From: JBKHDT01 sp049974825
GTDB taxonomy: Bacteria > Pseudomonadota > Gammaproteobacteria > Halothiobacillales > Halothiobacillaceae
Direction of reading: 5' to 3'
Assembly (NCBI GenBank): GCA_049974825.1
Contig: JBNGDJ010000012.1
Span: 1 to 33,596 of the forward strand
DNA: 33,596 bases
Numbering within the stretch: the first letter of the stretch is position 1; every line of letters begins with the position of its first letter. The notes below the pieces were generated by a model. The model saw only the letters and a program-made list of their open reading frames with translations, was not told the origin of the DNA and did not search any database. The position numbers were made by a program, and so were the translations under genes. Shown here piece by piece: positions 8,701-15,895 of the stretch.

Positions 8701-10214
8701 CCCGCTACATGGACAAGCGCGATTTCGGGTACGCGCAGCTGGAAGGCGACGAGGGAACCGATTACATCTCCTACCGTAACAGCGACACCTACCAAGACCG
8801 GCCGGAGGTCATTTTCGTCGCGGCAAACGATGGCCTGCTCCATGCATTCGATGCGCGGGACGACAACGCACAGGGTGGCAGGGAGCTCTTTGGCTACATG
8901 CCTGGTGAGTTGTTGACTCCTGAAGACGGCGTCAATGGCGCACCTGCGGCAATCAACAAATTGACCCGGCCCGACTATGCCGAGGACGAACACCGCTACT
9001 TCACCGATGGCACGCCGACCGTCGGCGATGCCTACATCGACGGGGACTGGAAAACCGTTTTGGTCGGTTCTATGGGTGCCGGCGGACGCACCGTCTTCGC
9101 CCTTGATGTGACCGATCCAGAATCCTTCAGTAAAGAAAACGTGCTCTGGGAGTTCACGGACGCGGACCTCGGCTACGGCGTCAGTGCACCACAAGTTGGT
9201 CGTCTGACTGACGGCGAGTGGGTCGCCATCTTCGGCAACGGCTATAACAGTGCGAACAATGAGGCGGTTCTCTTCGTCGTAAGACTCAGCGATGGCGAGC
9301 TACTTTACAAGGTCGAAACGGGCGCGGGGGATGCAAGCAGTCCGAACGGACTGGCCACGCCGGTGCTCTCGGACTGGCCGGACTTCGATCTCAACGCACG
9401 AATCGCTTACGCCGGGGACCTGCTCGGCAATGTCTGGAAATTCGAGCTCGGAAAGGAGAAAGGCAAGGGCAAGAAGGGATCAGCAACCAAGCTTTTCCAG
9501 GCGGTCGATCCGTCGGGCGACCCGCAGCCGATCACCTCGCAACTTCTCGCGACGCTGGACCCGAACAACTCGAAGCGGATGATGCTGCTGTTCGGCACTG
9601 GCAGCTTCTTCAGGAGCCAAGATGTCGACAGCACGGATTATCAGGTCCAGACACTCTACGGGATCTTGGATCTGGACGAAGAGATCAGTGGCCGGAATGA
9701 GTTGCTTCAACAGGAAATCACCTGGAACAAGGACAGCTACGAGTCCACCACTGAACATGATTATCCGGACGGGTCGGGCAAGGGCTGGTACCTTGATCTG
9801 GTCGACCTCGATAGCAACACCGATGGGGAACGCGTAATCAGCAGACCCGCTGTCGTCCCGGGTGCTGACAGAGACCGTGTCATCTTCGCTTCAATGCTTC
9901 CGGACGAAGACCCCTGCGTGGGTGGAGTCCGAGGAAGATATACAGACCTGATGATCGCCAATGGCGCGCGTTCCGACACCTCAGTGTTCGATATCAACAA
10001 GGATGGAGACATCGACGGCGACGACCGCGTGGACAACATGGTAGTCAACCGACTCAAGGGACTCGACAACGCCGGCGAGTACCCCACGATGGTGATTGAC
10101 GAAACGGGCGATGTATTCATTCTGCCGGGGGACCTCCAGGAAGACAGTGAACTCGAGCAGGTCGAAAACACAGGTGTGTCCATCGGGCGTCAGAACTGGC
10201 GACAGGTACGTTAA
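5745..10214 (+). CDS. pilY1: PilY1-family pilus tip adhesin/assembly factor
   Basis: A 1489-residue secreted protein, larger than Pseudomonas PilY1 (about 1160). The signal peptide ends near ASAQA (residue 38). The N-terminal part has the MNMLVMGRDHTLYYAAYNDASDLTGDG segment, with a dockerin-like calcium loop at about 78-84. I see no convincing von Willebrand A domain in it. The C-terminal PilY1 beta-propeller begins around residue 865 (DDWSGKL). It continues with GDIVNADPRY and FVAANDGLLHAFDA near 1022, and GSMGAGGRTVFALDVT. A Lys-rich insert (KEKGKGKKG) lies near residue 1235. An EF-hand-like DINKDGDIDGDD lies near 1415, close to the C terminus. PilY1 sits at the pilus tip, primes extension and controls retraction through calcium. 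The gene lies 70 bases after pilX, with GTGAGG upstream of the ATG. Confidence 0.93.
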   Translation: MSNQPSALAATKSRISKRAQRLALALCSILAGVASAQASVDISDVPLSVRGEDVPPMNMLVMGRDHTLYYAAYNDASDLTGDGVLNVGYQPDQLDYFGYFDSYKCYTYDDGLFEPQSNTSDKTCSNAWSGDFLNYVTTARIDALRKVLYGGKRRTDTESQTVLERSYIPQDAHSWGKEYYSIERDGYDIRDYTPLKLPKAGRYHLFANTSLLSSQDKPRMRVLTDTKFRIWEWVAIERPVAGNKCMHGGNGPSCTEDGANMTDYFVRVEVCKAGLLEENCREYPAGTYKPTGLLQDYGQNDRMLFGLISGSYEKNISGGVLRKAIGSINDEINTATGQFLSDADGIIDTIDQFQIVDFRSGHRYEGGWLTTKPMWEGKFPDWGNPVGEMMYESLRYFAGKKEPTPQFEVSANSTGKEHVTVRKGGDLYLSVADWDDPYEDRLWCTPSAQLVISDVHTSYDTDEVPGSHFTSFDGDVSGLDVSTEADRIWASEYGDTRKMYIGESGSQEDGNPTPKQVTGLSDIRGLSPAEPTKLGGFYGAGIARYAYENDIRDDVKEKQNIETFSVALASPLPEFDIPIGEGRVTLVPFAKSVGGYSINSGKGQFQPTNTIVSFFVQEFANTDPGGADADPNVNGGRPYIRLRINFEDVEQGADHDMDAIANYELRVTEDGALNVQVRSEYAAGSIEQHMGYVISGTNQDGMYLVVRDCDTANSGGNGVPEGVGIDPSVCRGNNPSNVTKYYLDTPPGVAPGGCDVSNPPDACQEDLPLYSDRTFTPNPDVEAAGLLKTPLWYAAKYGSSGNDDLQPGEPSPNFFLVTNAGTLQEQLEKAFEAILMLGETASTAAAVSSGGLRTGTLACSAGFRPDDWSGKLQAFELETNGTVGELVWDAERRLAQTPTISRKLFTTKRTDIGSGSIAGEGVTLFYDSLSKAQKDALDRLAQGDTDDLGEERIAWIRGEDEAHDSFRSREVGGEKRLLGDIVNADPRYMDKRDFGYAQLEGDEGTDYISYRNSDTYQDRPEVIFVAANDGLLHAFDARDDNAQGGRELFGYMPGELLTPEDGVNGAPAAINKLTRPDYAEDEHRYFTDGTPTVGDAYIDGDWKTVLVGSMGAGGRTVFALDVTDPESFSKENVLWEFTDADLGYGVSAPQVGRLTDGEWVAIFGNGYNSANNEAVLFVVRLSDGELLYKVETGAGDASSPNGLATPVLSDWPDFDLNARIAYAGDLLGNVWKFELGKEKGKGKKGSATKLFQAVDPSGDPQPITSQLLATLDPNNSKRMMLLFGTGSFFRSQDVDSTDYQVQTLYGILDLDEEISGRNELLQQEITWNKDSYESTTEHDYPDGSGKGWYLDLVDLDSNTDGERVISRPAVVPGADRDRVIFASMLPDEDPCVGGVRGRYTDLMIANGARSDTSVFDINKDGDIDGDDRVDNMVVNRLKGLDNAGEYPTMVIDETGDVFILPGDLQEDSELEQVENTGVSIGRQNWRQVR

Positions 10215-10232
10215 GCCGAAAGGAGGGGCTTG

Positions 10233-10436
10233 ATGGCATCGTGTCCTCAGCTTCGCGGGACCGGGCAACGGCCGCTCAGGTCAGCGAGATGCCCGGCACC
10301 CAAGCGTCTAGGACCTCGTTTGCCGGTACACCGGATGCAAAGGCGTGTGCAAGCCTCGAACCGGGTTCGCGGCACGCGCTGGGGAGACTCGTACGGGCGT
10401 GGCGGATGGGGTGCCTGGGATCTGCGCCCGGAATGA
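10233..10436 (+). CDS. Possible small Arg-rich protein between pilY1 and pilE
   Basis: A 67-codon frame starts 18 bases after the pilY1 stop and is preceded by AAAGGAGGGG, the strongest Shine-Dalgarno sequence in the window, at suitable spacing. The product is basic (14 Arg in 67 residues), with two early Cys and a Gly/Trp-rich end (GRGGWGAW). No family is recognised. The position equals that of pilY2 in Pseudomonas, but I see no sequence resemblance. Against it being real: codons such as AGG, AGA and CTA appear, and third positions are less GC-biased than in neighbouring genes. The ribosome binding site may therefore be a relic. The rest of the 10215-10580 gap shows nothing else I can support. 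Confidence 0.3.
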   Translation: MASCPQLRGTGQRPLRSARCPAPKRLGPRLPVHRMQRRVQASNRVRGTRWGDSYGRGGWGAWDLRPE

Positions 10437-10580
10437 ATGCGACCCGAGCGGGCAAGCCATTCGAGGAACGTGCCTCATCCGCCACTGCCCGGCCAGGCCG
10501 CCCGTCTTGACAAACCGGCACATCCCGGCCTAACCGAGCAACCGGACCTCAATCAGCAAACCAGGACAAGCGGACCAGCC

Positions 10581-11036
10581 ATGAGCATGTTTCAAGTATC
10601 CAAGGTTCCCGCCCGCCGCGGCAACGGCCAGCCCGGCTTCACCCTGATCGAACTGATGATCGTGGTGGTGGTCATCGCCCTGTTGGCGGCCATTGCCTAT
10701 CCCAGCTACCAAGAGTACGTGCGCAAGGCCGAACGCGCTGACGCCCAGGCCACCCTTCTTGAGGCCGCACAGTTCATGGAGCGCTGGTACACCACCAACA
10801 ATCGATACGATGAAGATCTGGACGGTGACGACGTCAGCCTTCCCAGCAATCTTCAGCAGTCACCATCGGATGGGGACGCGAAGTACAACATCACCCTCGA
10901 CTCGGTTGCTCGCAACAGCTACGAACTGCACGCCGCCCCCGTTCGGGACGATGCCTGCGGTACCTTTATTCTGCACAGCACCGGCCAGAAAGAACTGGAC
11001 GGCAACACCAAGGATGTGGCCGATTGCTGGCGATGA
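10581..11036 (+). CDS. pilE: Type IV pilin, minor pilin PilE
   Basis: A 151-residue prepilin with a 19-residue leader ending QPG, then FTLIELMIVVVVIALLAAIAYPSYQEYVRKAERADAQATLLEAAQFMERWY, the standard type IVa pilin helix. The C-terminal domain has two Cys (DDACGTF and VADCWR) that would form the disulfide-bonded D-region. In this operon position the protein is the PilE minor pilin, last of the tip-priming set, rather than the major subunit. It could equally serve as a low-abundance major-like pilin. The start at 10581 has an alternative at 10587. The ATG at 10437 would add 48 implausible Pro-rich residues before the leader. No promoter of its own was convincing. Confidence 0.9.
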   Translation: MSMFQVSKVPARRGNGQPGFTLIELMIVVVVIALLAAIAYPSYQEYVRKAERADAQATLLEAAQFMERWYTTNNRYDEDLDGDDVSLPSNLQQSPSDGDAKYNITLDSVARNSYELHAAPVRDDACGTFILHSTGQKELDGNTKDVADCWR

Positions 11037-11286
11037 GGCAGGTCGCAAACAGAATCACCCGGCCTTTCGGAACCTTTGAATCCATCACAATGCGTCCGGT
11101 ACGTCCATCTCGGACGGGGGGCCGCAGCGCTCGCCGCCACATCCTTGACCGGAGCCGACTTACGCACGGCCGCCTGCCTTTTCCACCCTACCGCTTCTCG
11201 ACCGAGCACGGAGCGTGCAGTACTTGATCGGACCGGCCGAATTCGGCAGGCTTGCCTTCCCCTCATCGCACTGCGAGCCTTGACCG

Positions 11287-12084
11287 ATGACCGACCGCTT
11301 CGACAGCCTGCTCGAAACCCTGCGCACACTGACCAGAGAAGAAACCACCCGTTCGGGTCCGGACACCCAGGGCCAGCGCAAGGCGGACGGTTCCTGGGTT
11401 ACTCGGACCGACACGGCCATTCAAACCCGTGTGCGCCGCTGGCTGGAGCAACAATTCCCGGACATCGGATTCCTGGGGGAAGAAATGTCCGCGAGTGCGC
11501 AGGAGGCGGCGCTGCAAACCAGCGAGCGGCTCTGGGTTCTTGACCCGCTGGACGGGACCAGCAATTTCCGGATCGGCCTACCCGTTTACGCGACGACACT
11601 GGCGCTGATCGAGAACGGCGTGGTCACCTTCGGGCTGGTTTACGATCCCTGTCGCGACGAGATGTTTCACGCGCATCTGGGTGGGGGGGCCTACTGCAAC
11701 GGGGCCTGCATGATGCGCAATGATCGCTCCGGACGCAGGCTCTCCCAGGCCATCGCAGCCGTCGACTTCAAGCGCCTGCCGGCCAACCTTGCCTGTCGAC
11801 TGGCCACGCACCCCCCCTACGCCTCCCAGCGTTCCATCGGGTCGATTGCCCTGGACTGGTGCTGGGTCGCGGCCGGCCGATTCGACGTCTACGTCCACGG
11901 CAAGCAGAAACTCTGGGACCATGCCGCCGGAAGGCTGATTCTCGAAGAAGCCGGCGGGGCACAGACGACGCTGGACGGACAGGAGCCACCGCAAATCGAC
12001 CTGACTCCCCGTTCGGCGGTCTGCGCAACCAACCAGGCGCTGCTGGACGAATGGCGCGCTGCGCTTGCCGAGGCAGCGGACTGA
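11287..12084 (+). CDS. Inositol monophosphatase-family phosphatase
   Basis: A 265-residue cytoplasmic, metal-dependent phosphatase of the IMPase/FBPase/CysQ superfamily. Metal-ligand motifs are complete: GEE at 64-66, DPLDGTSNF at 86-94 (usual form DPIDGTTNF), and WDHAAGRLILEEAGG from 210 with Asp211. Substrates in this family range over inositol phosphates, histidinol phosphate and 3'-phosphoadenosine 5'-phosphate; the sequence does not decide between them. The gene follows the pilus operon after 250 bases in which I see no gene. It is followed by hypF after 129 bases on the same strand. Nothing suggests a shared pathway with either neighbour. The ribosome binding site is weak. Confidence 0.88.
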   Translation: MTDRFDSLLETLRTLTREETTRSGPDTQGQRKADGSWVTRTDTAIQTRVRRWLEQQFPDIGFLGEEMSASAQEAALQTSERLWVLDPLDGTSNFRIGLPVYATTLALIENGVVTFGLVYDPCRDEMFHAHLGGGAYCNGACMMRNDRSGRRLSQAIAAVDFKRLPANLACRLATHPPYASQRSIGSIALDWCWVAAGRFDVYVHGKQKLWDHAAGRLILEEAGGAQTTLDGQEPPQIDLTPRSAVCATNQALLDEWRAALAEAAD

Positions 12085-12213
12085 CCGCGGCCGGGCCTGG
12101 TGCCGGTTGCCTGACCCAAGCCAACCGCTTCACATCGCTCACCTTGGCTTTGGCGACTCGCGCGACAACGGCAACGCGCCTGCAAGCCCTCCATTGATGC
12201 CTGCCCGAATTCC

Positions 12214-14544
12214 ATGACTGACCCTTTCCGCCACGCCCGCCGCATCCGGATTCGGGGGCAGGTTCAGGGCGTGGGATTTCGTCCCCATGTCTACCGGCTG
12301 GCCACGGGGCATGCACTGGTCGGCTGGGTGCGCAATGATGCAACCGGGGTAACGATTCACGTCGAAGGCGGGCCAGAGGACCTGGCCGCGTTTGAAAGGC
12401 AGGTCATCGCAAATGCCCCGCCACCGGCCCGGCCGGTTCTGGCATCCAGCCAGCCGACTGGCCCGGTGGGCGCGCGGAAATTTGCCATTCTCGACAGCGA
12501 ACCGGCGCCGGGCGCGCAAATGCCGCAGGATCTGCCCCCCTGTCCGGAATGCTTGTCCGAGCTTTTCGACCCGGCCAACCGGCGATACCGCCACCCGTTT
12601 GCCAGCTGCAGTCACTGCGGCCCGCGCTACAGCCTGATCCGCCAACTGCCCTATGACCGGCCGAATACCGCTTTGGCCGGTTTTGCCCTCTGCGCCGACT
12701 GCATGCGCGAATACCAGGACCCTGGGGATCGGCGTTTTCATGCCCAACCGCTGTGCTGCCCGAACTGCGGACCCGTGCTGCGCTGGGATCCCTGCATCGC
12801 GGATACACATGACTGCCCCTTTGTACCGGGTGGCCCGCTGCCCCGGGCGGAAGGCCCAATCTGGGATTCGGTACTGGAACGAATCGAACAGGCTGGCGTC
12901 ATCGCAATCCGGGCGGTGGGAGGCTATCAGCTGGCCGCCCGTGCGGATGATCCTTTGGCCATTGCGCGGCTTCGACGTATCAAGCAGCGACCGGACAAGC
13001 CGCTGGCCGTGCTGTTCGCTGGCCTCGAGGAAATAATCGGGGCCGGCCTGCTGGTCGACTCGGCTGCGACCGAGGCCCTTCAGTCACCTGCCCGCCCTAT
13101 TCTTCCGCTCAAGCGCACCGCGGCCTGTCCCCTGCCGGACACATTGGCCCCCGGCCTGGACAGCATCGGAGCCATGCTGCCCAACAATCCGCTACAGGTG
13201 ATGCTGATCCAGGATTTGACGATGCCGCTGGTCATGACGTCGGCCAATCGCTCGGGGGAGCCGATGATCACGGAACGGGCGATGCTTGACTCCACTTTGC
13301 CGCAGATTGATGGCGTTCTGGATCACGACCGGCCGATCGTGAACCCGGTGGACGATCCGCTGGTGCGCGTGATCGAAGGCGCCGCCCGCCCGCTGCGATG
13401 CGGTCGGGGCGATGCCCCGAAAACCTGGCGCCTCGCCCATCCGGTGCCCGAAACGGCCCTCGCACTAGGCGGACAGCAAAAGGTCACGCTGGCCATGGCC
13501 CATGCGGACAGGGCAGTGCTGTCCCCGCACCTGGGGGATCTGGACAATCCAGCCGCGCTGGCGCATTTTGCGACACAGGCAGAAATCCTCCAGGCAAACA
13601 CCGGACTGACTGCCGGGCAGCTGCTCTGCGACCGCCACCCGGATTACGCGAGTCATCGCTGGGCGCGCCAAAGCGGCCTGCCGGTCTCGATTGTCGGGCA
13701 TCACCGGGCGCATGCCAGCGCCCTGGTGGCCGACAACGAAATCGAAGAACCCCTGCTGGTCTTTGTCTGGGACGGCTCGGGGCTGGGTGATCCCGACGGT
13801 CGCGCGCCCGGGATGAACACGATGCTCTGGGGAGGCGAAGTCTTCCATGGCTGCCCAGGCCAGTGGACGCGCGTGGCCACCCTGCGGCCCTTCCCCCTCC
13901 CCGGCGGAGAGCGGGCCGCCCGGTCCCCATGGCGCTGCGCCCTGGGGCTGACCCAGGCAGCCGGACATCCCTGGAGGCCCGCGGGCGTGGACGAACCGAC
14001 CGTGGACATGCTCGAGAAAGCCTGTGCCCGGAGACTGAACTGCCCGGACACCCATTCGATCGGCCGGCTCTTCGATGCCGCAGCGGCTCTTTGCGGTTTT
14101 AATGGCGACAGCAGCTACGAAGGCCAGGCGGCAATGTGGCTCGAATCTCGGGCAACGCCAGGCAATTGGGCGATCACCTTGCCCTGGCGCGCTGCCGATT
14201 CGCTCCTTGAGCTGGACTGGTCACCGCTGTTGCCACTGCTGACCGATGAGGCCCGCCCCACAGCCGAGCGGGCCGCATTGTTTCACGAGAGCCTGGCCCT
14301 TGCCGTGGGTACGCTGGCCCAGCGTTTTGCCGACACTGAAGGAATCAGCCAGATAGGGCTGACCGGCGGCGTATTCCAGAACCGCCGGCTCACCGAAGCC
14401 TGCTGTCGGAATATCCGGCACCACCGGCTGCACCCGCTGCTGCACCGGCGGATTCCCTGCAATGACGCAGGACTGGCGCTCGGCCAGCTGGTCGAATGGG
14501 CGGCGGGAGGCGGCGAGCGGGTGGAGCCGGACGGAAGCTGCTAA
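12214..14544 (+). CDS. hypF: Carbamoyltransferase HypF ([NiFe]-hydrogenase maturation)
   Basis: A 776-residue protein that activates carbamoyl phosphate and passes it to HypE to make the cyanide ligands of [NiFe] hydrogenases. Domains in order: acylphosphatase (GQVQGVGFRPHVYRLA, catalytic Arg23 and Asn41); two HypF zinc fingers (CPECLSEL near 110 with CSHCGPRY, then CADCMREY near 160 with CCPNCGP); a YrdC-like domain about 215-400; and a Kae1-like domain from about 410. The last has GHHRAHASAL (usually QHHHAH), VWDGSGLGDPDG, LWGGE, GRLFDAAAALCGF and GLTGGVFQNRRL. Length and domains are complete. No other hyp gene or hydrogenase subunit is visible in the window, so its partners must lie elsewhere. 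Confidence 0.95.
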   Translation: MTDPFRHARRIRIRGQVQGVGFRPHVYRLATGHALVGWVRNDATGVTIHVEGGPEDLAAFERQVIANAPPPARPVLASSQPTGPVGARKFAILDSEPAPGAQMPQDLPPCPECLSELFDPANRRYRHPFASCSHCGPRYSLIRQLPYDRPNTALAGFALCADCMREYQDPGDRRFHAQPLCCPNCGPVLRWDPCIADTHDCPFVPGGPLPRAEGPIWDSVLERIEQAGVIAIRAVGGYQLAARADDPLAIARLRRIKQRPDKPLAVLFAGLEEIIGAGLLVDSAATEALQSPARPILPLKRTAACPLPDTLAPGLDSIGAMLPNNPLQVMLIQDLTMPLVMTSANRSGEPMITERAMLDSTLPQIDGVLDHDRPIVNPVDDPLVRVIEGAARPLRCGRGDAPKTWRLAHPVPETALALGGQQKVTLAMAHADRAVLSPHLGDLDNPAALAHFATQAEILQANTGLTAGQLLCDRHPDYASHRWARQSGLPVSIVGHHRAHASALVADNEIEEPLLVFVWDGSGLGDPDGRAPGMNTMLWGGEVFHGCPGQWTRVATLRPFPLPGGERAARSPWRCALGLTQAAGHPWRPAGVDEPTVDMLEKACARRLNCPDTHSIGRLFDAAAALCGFNGDSSYEGQAAMWLESRATPGNWAITLPWRAADSLLELDWSPLLPLLTDEARPTAERAALFHESLALAVGTLAQRFADTEGISQIGLTGGVFQNRRLTEACCRNIRHHRLHPLLHRRIPCNDAGLALGQLVEWAAGGGERVEPDGSC

Positions 14545-14612
14545 GCTCTTGGGATTCTGGACTTCACGAGTCGGTACAGGATTCGCGCAACCATTACCCC
14601 GGGAGGCAAACC

Positions 14613-15893
14613 ATGGCGCACATCGTGATTCTCGGAGCAGGACTCGGCGGTCTGCCGGCAGCCTACGAGGCGCGGGAGACACTGGGCAAAGAGCACCAGA
14701 TCACGGTGGTGAACGGGCGCGATCATTTTCAGTTCATCCCGTCCAACCCCTGGGTCGCCGTCGGCTGGCGAAACCGCGACGACGTGACCCTGCCCATCGA
14801 ACCGGCGCTGACCAAAAAGGGCATCGGCTTTATCCATGACCGGGTGACGGCCATTGACCCCGTGCACAGTACCCTTCGGCTGGCCGGCGACGGGTCGCTG
14901 GACTACGACTACCTGGTGATCTGCACCGGCCCTAAACTGCGCTTCGACCAGGTTCCAGGAACCGGGCCCGACAGTGGTCATACGCAGAGTATCTGTTCAC
15001 TGGACCACGCCGAACAGGCCTACCTGGACTACAAGCGTCTGCTCGAGGACCCCGGCCCCGTGGTGGTGGGCGCACTGCCCGGCACCAGCTGCTTCGGACC
15101 GGCGTACGAATACCTTTTCATCCTCGACTCGGTCCTGCGCAAGCGCAAGCTGCGCCACAAGGTACCCATCACCTTCGTGACGCCGGAGCCTTATCTGGGG
15201 CATTTCGGCCTTGGCGGGGTGGGGGATTCACGCGGGCTGATGGAAACGCAGATGCGCAGCCACGACATTCACTGGATGGTGAATGCCCGGGTTCAGCGCG
15301 CCGAATGCGGACGGGTACACGTCGAGCAGTTGTCAGAAGATGGCGAACGAGTGATTAAAGACCATGACCTGCCCTTTCATCACGCCATGCTGATGCCGGC
15401 CTTCGGGGGCGTGGACGTGGTGGCCGGAACGCCCCGCCTGAGCGACGAGAATGGTTTTGTCCATATCGACCCCTTTCAACGCAGCCCGGCCTACCACAAC
15501 ATTTTCGCTGCCGGTGTCTGCGTGTCAGTCCCCCCGGTGGAGAAGACGCCGGTACCGACGGGCGCCCCCAAGACCGGCTACATGACCGAGTCCATGGTTT
15601 CGGCCCTTGTCCGGAACATCGCCGCGGAGCTCGATGGCCAACCGGCCACGCACCGGGGAAGCTGGCAGGCCATCTGCCTGGCGGACATGGGCGACCGAGG
15701 CGCCGCCTTCGTCGCCCTGCCTCAGATGCCGCCGCGCAACGTCAACTGGTTCGCCACCGGCAAGTGGGTTCACTTCGCCAAGATCGCCTTCGAAAAGTAT
15801 TTTTTGCGCAAGATGCGCAAGGGAACCTCCGAGCCACTGTACGAGCGCTATATTCTCCGCTCGCTCGGCATCCAGCGGCTGGACAACGACTGA
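14613..15893 (+). CDS. sqr: Sulfide:quinone oxidoreductase
   Basis: A 426-residue FAD enzyme that oxidises sulfide and reduces membrane quinone. The N terminus is a dinucleotide-binding fold (HIVILGAGLGGLPAAYE). The redox cysteines sit at 128 (SICSL), 160 (GTSCFGPAYEY) and 355 (AICLADMG), matching the three-Cys pattern of sulfide:quinone reductases rather than plain NADH dehydrogenases. GVCVSVPP near 303, PKTGYMTESM near 319 and the C-terminal WVHFAKIAFEKYFLRKMRKG amphipathic tail are further hallmarks. The ATG at 14613 has GGGAGG six bases upstream. The gene follows hypF by 68 bases and converges on lnt, with only two bases between stop codons. It suggests sulfide detoxification or sulfide-derived energy; no other sulfur-oxidation gene is visible. 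Confidence 0.92.
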   Translation: MAHIVILGAGLGGLPAAYEARETLGKEHQITVVNGRDHFQFIPSNPWVAVGWRNRDDVTLPIEPALTKKGIGFIHDRVTAIDPVHSTLRLAGDGSLDYDYLVICTGPKLRFDQVPGTGPDSGHTQSICSLDHAEQAYLDYKRLLEDPGPVVVGALPGTSCFGPAYEYLFILDSVLRKRKLRHKVPITFVTPEPYLGHFGLGGVGDSRGLMETQMRSHDIHWMVNARVQRAECGRVHVEQLSEDGERVIKDHDLPFHHAMLMPAFGGVDVVAGTPRLSDENGFVHIDPFQRSPAYHNIFAAGVCVSVPPVEKTPVPTGAPKTGYMTESMVSALVRNIAAELDGQPATHRGSWQAICLADMGDRGAAFVALPQMPPRNVNWFATGKWVHFAKIAFEKYFLRKMRKGTSEPLYERYILRSLGIQRLDND

Positions 15894-15895
15894 AA

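Noticed and set aside
10451..10470. Further repeat copy (GCAAGCCATTCGAGG)
   Set aside because: Too short and diverged to separate from chance; the flanking modules are absent.
10507..10512. Perfect TTGACA upstream of pilE
   Set aside because: No acceptable -10 at 16-18 bases, so I do not call a promoter.
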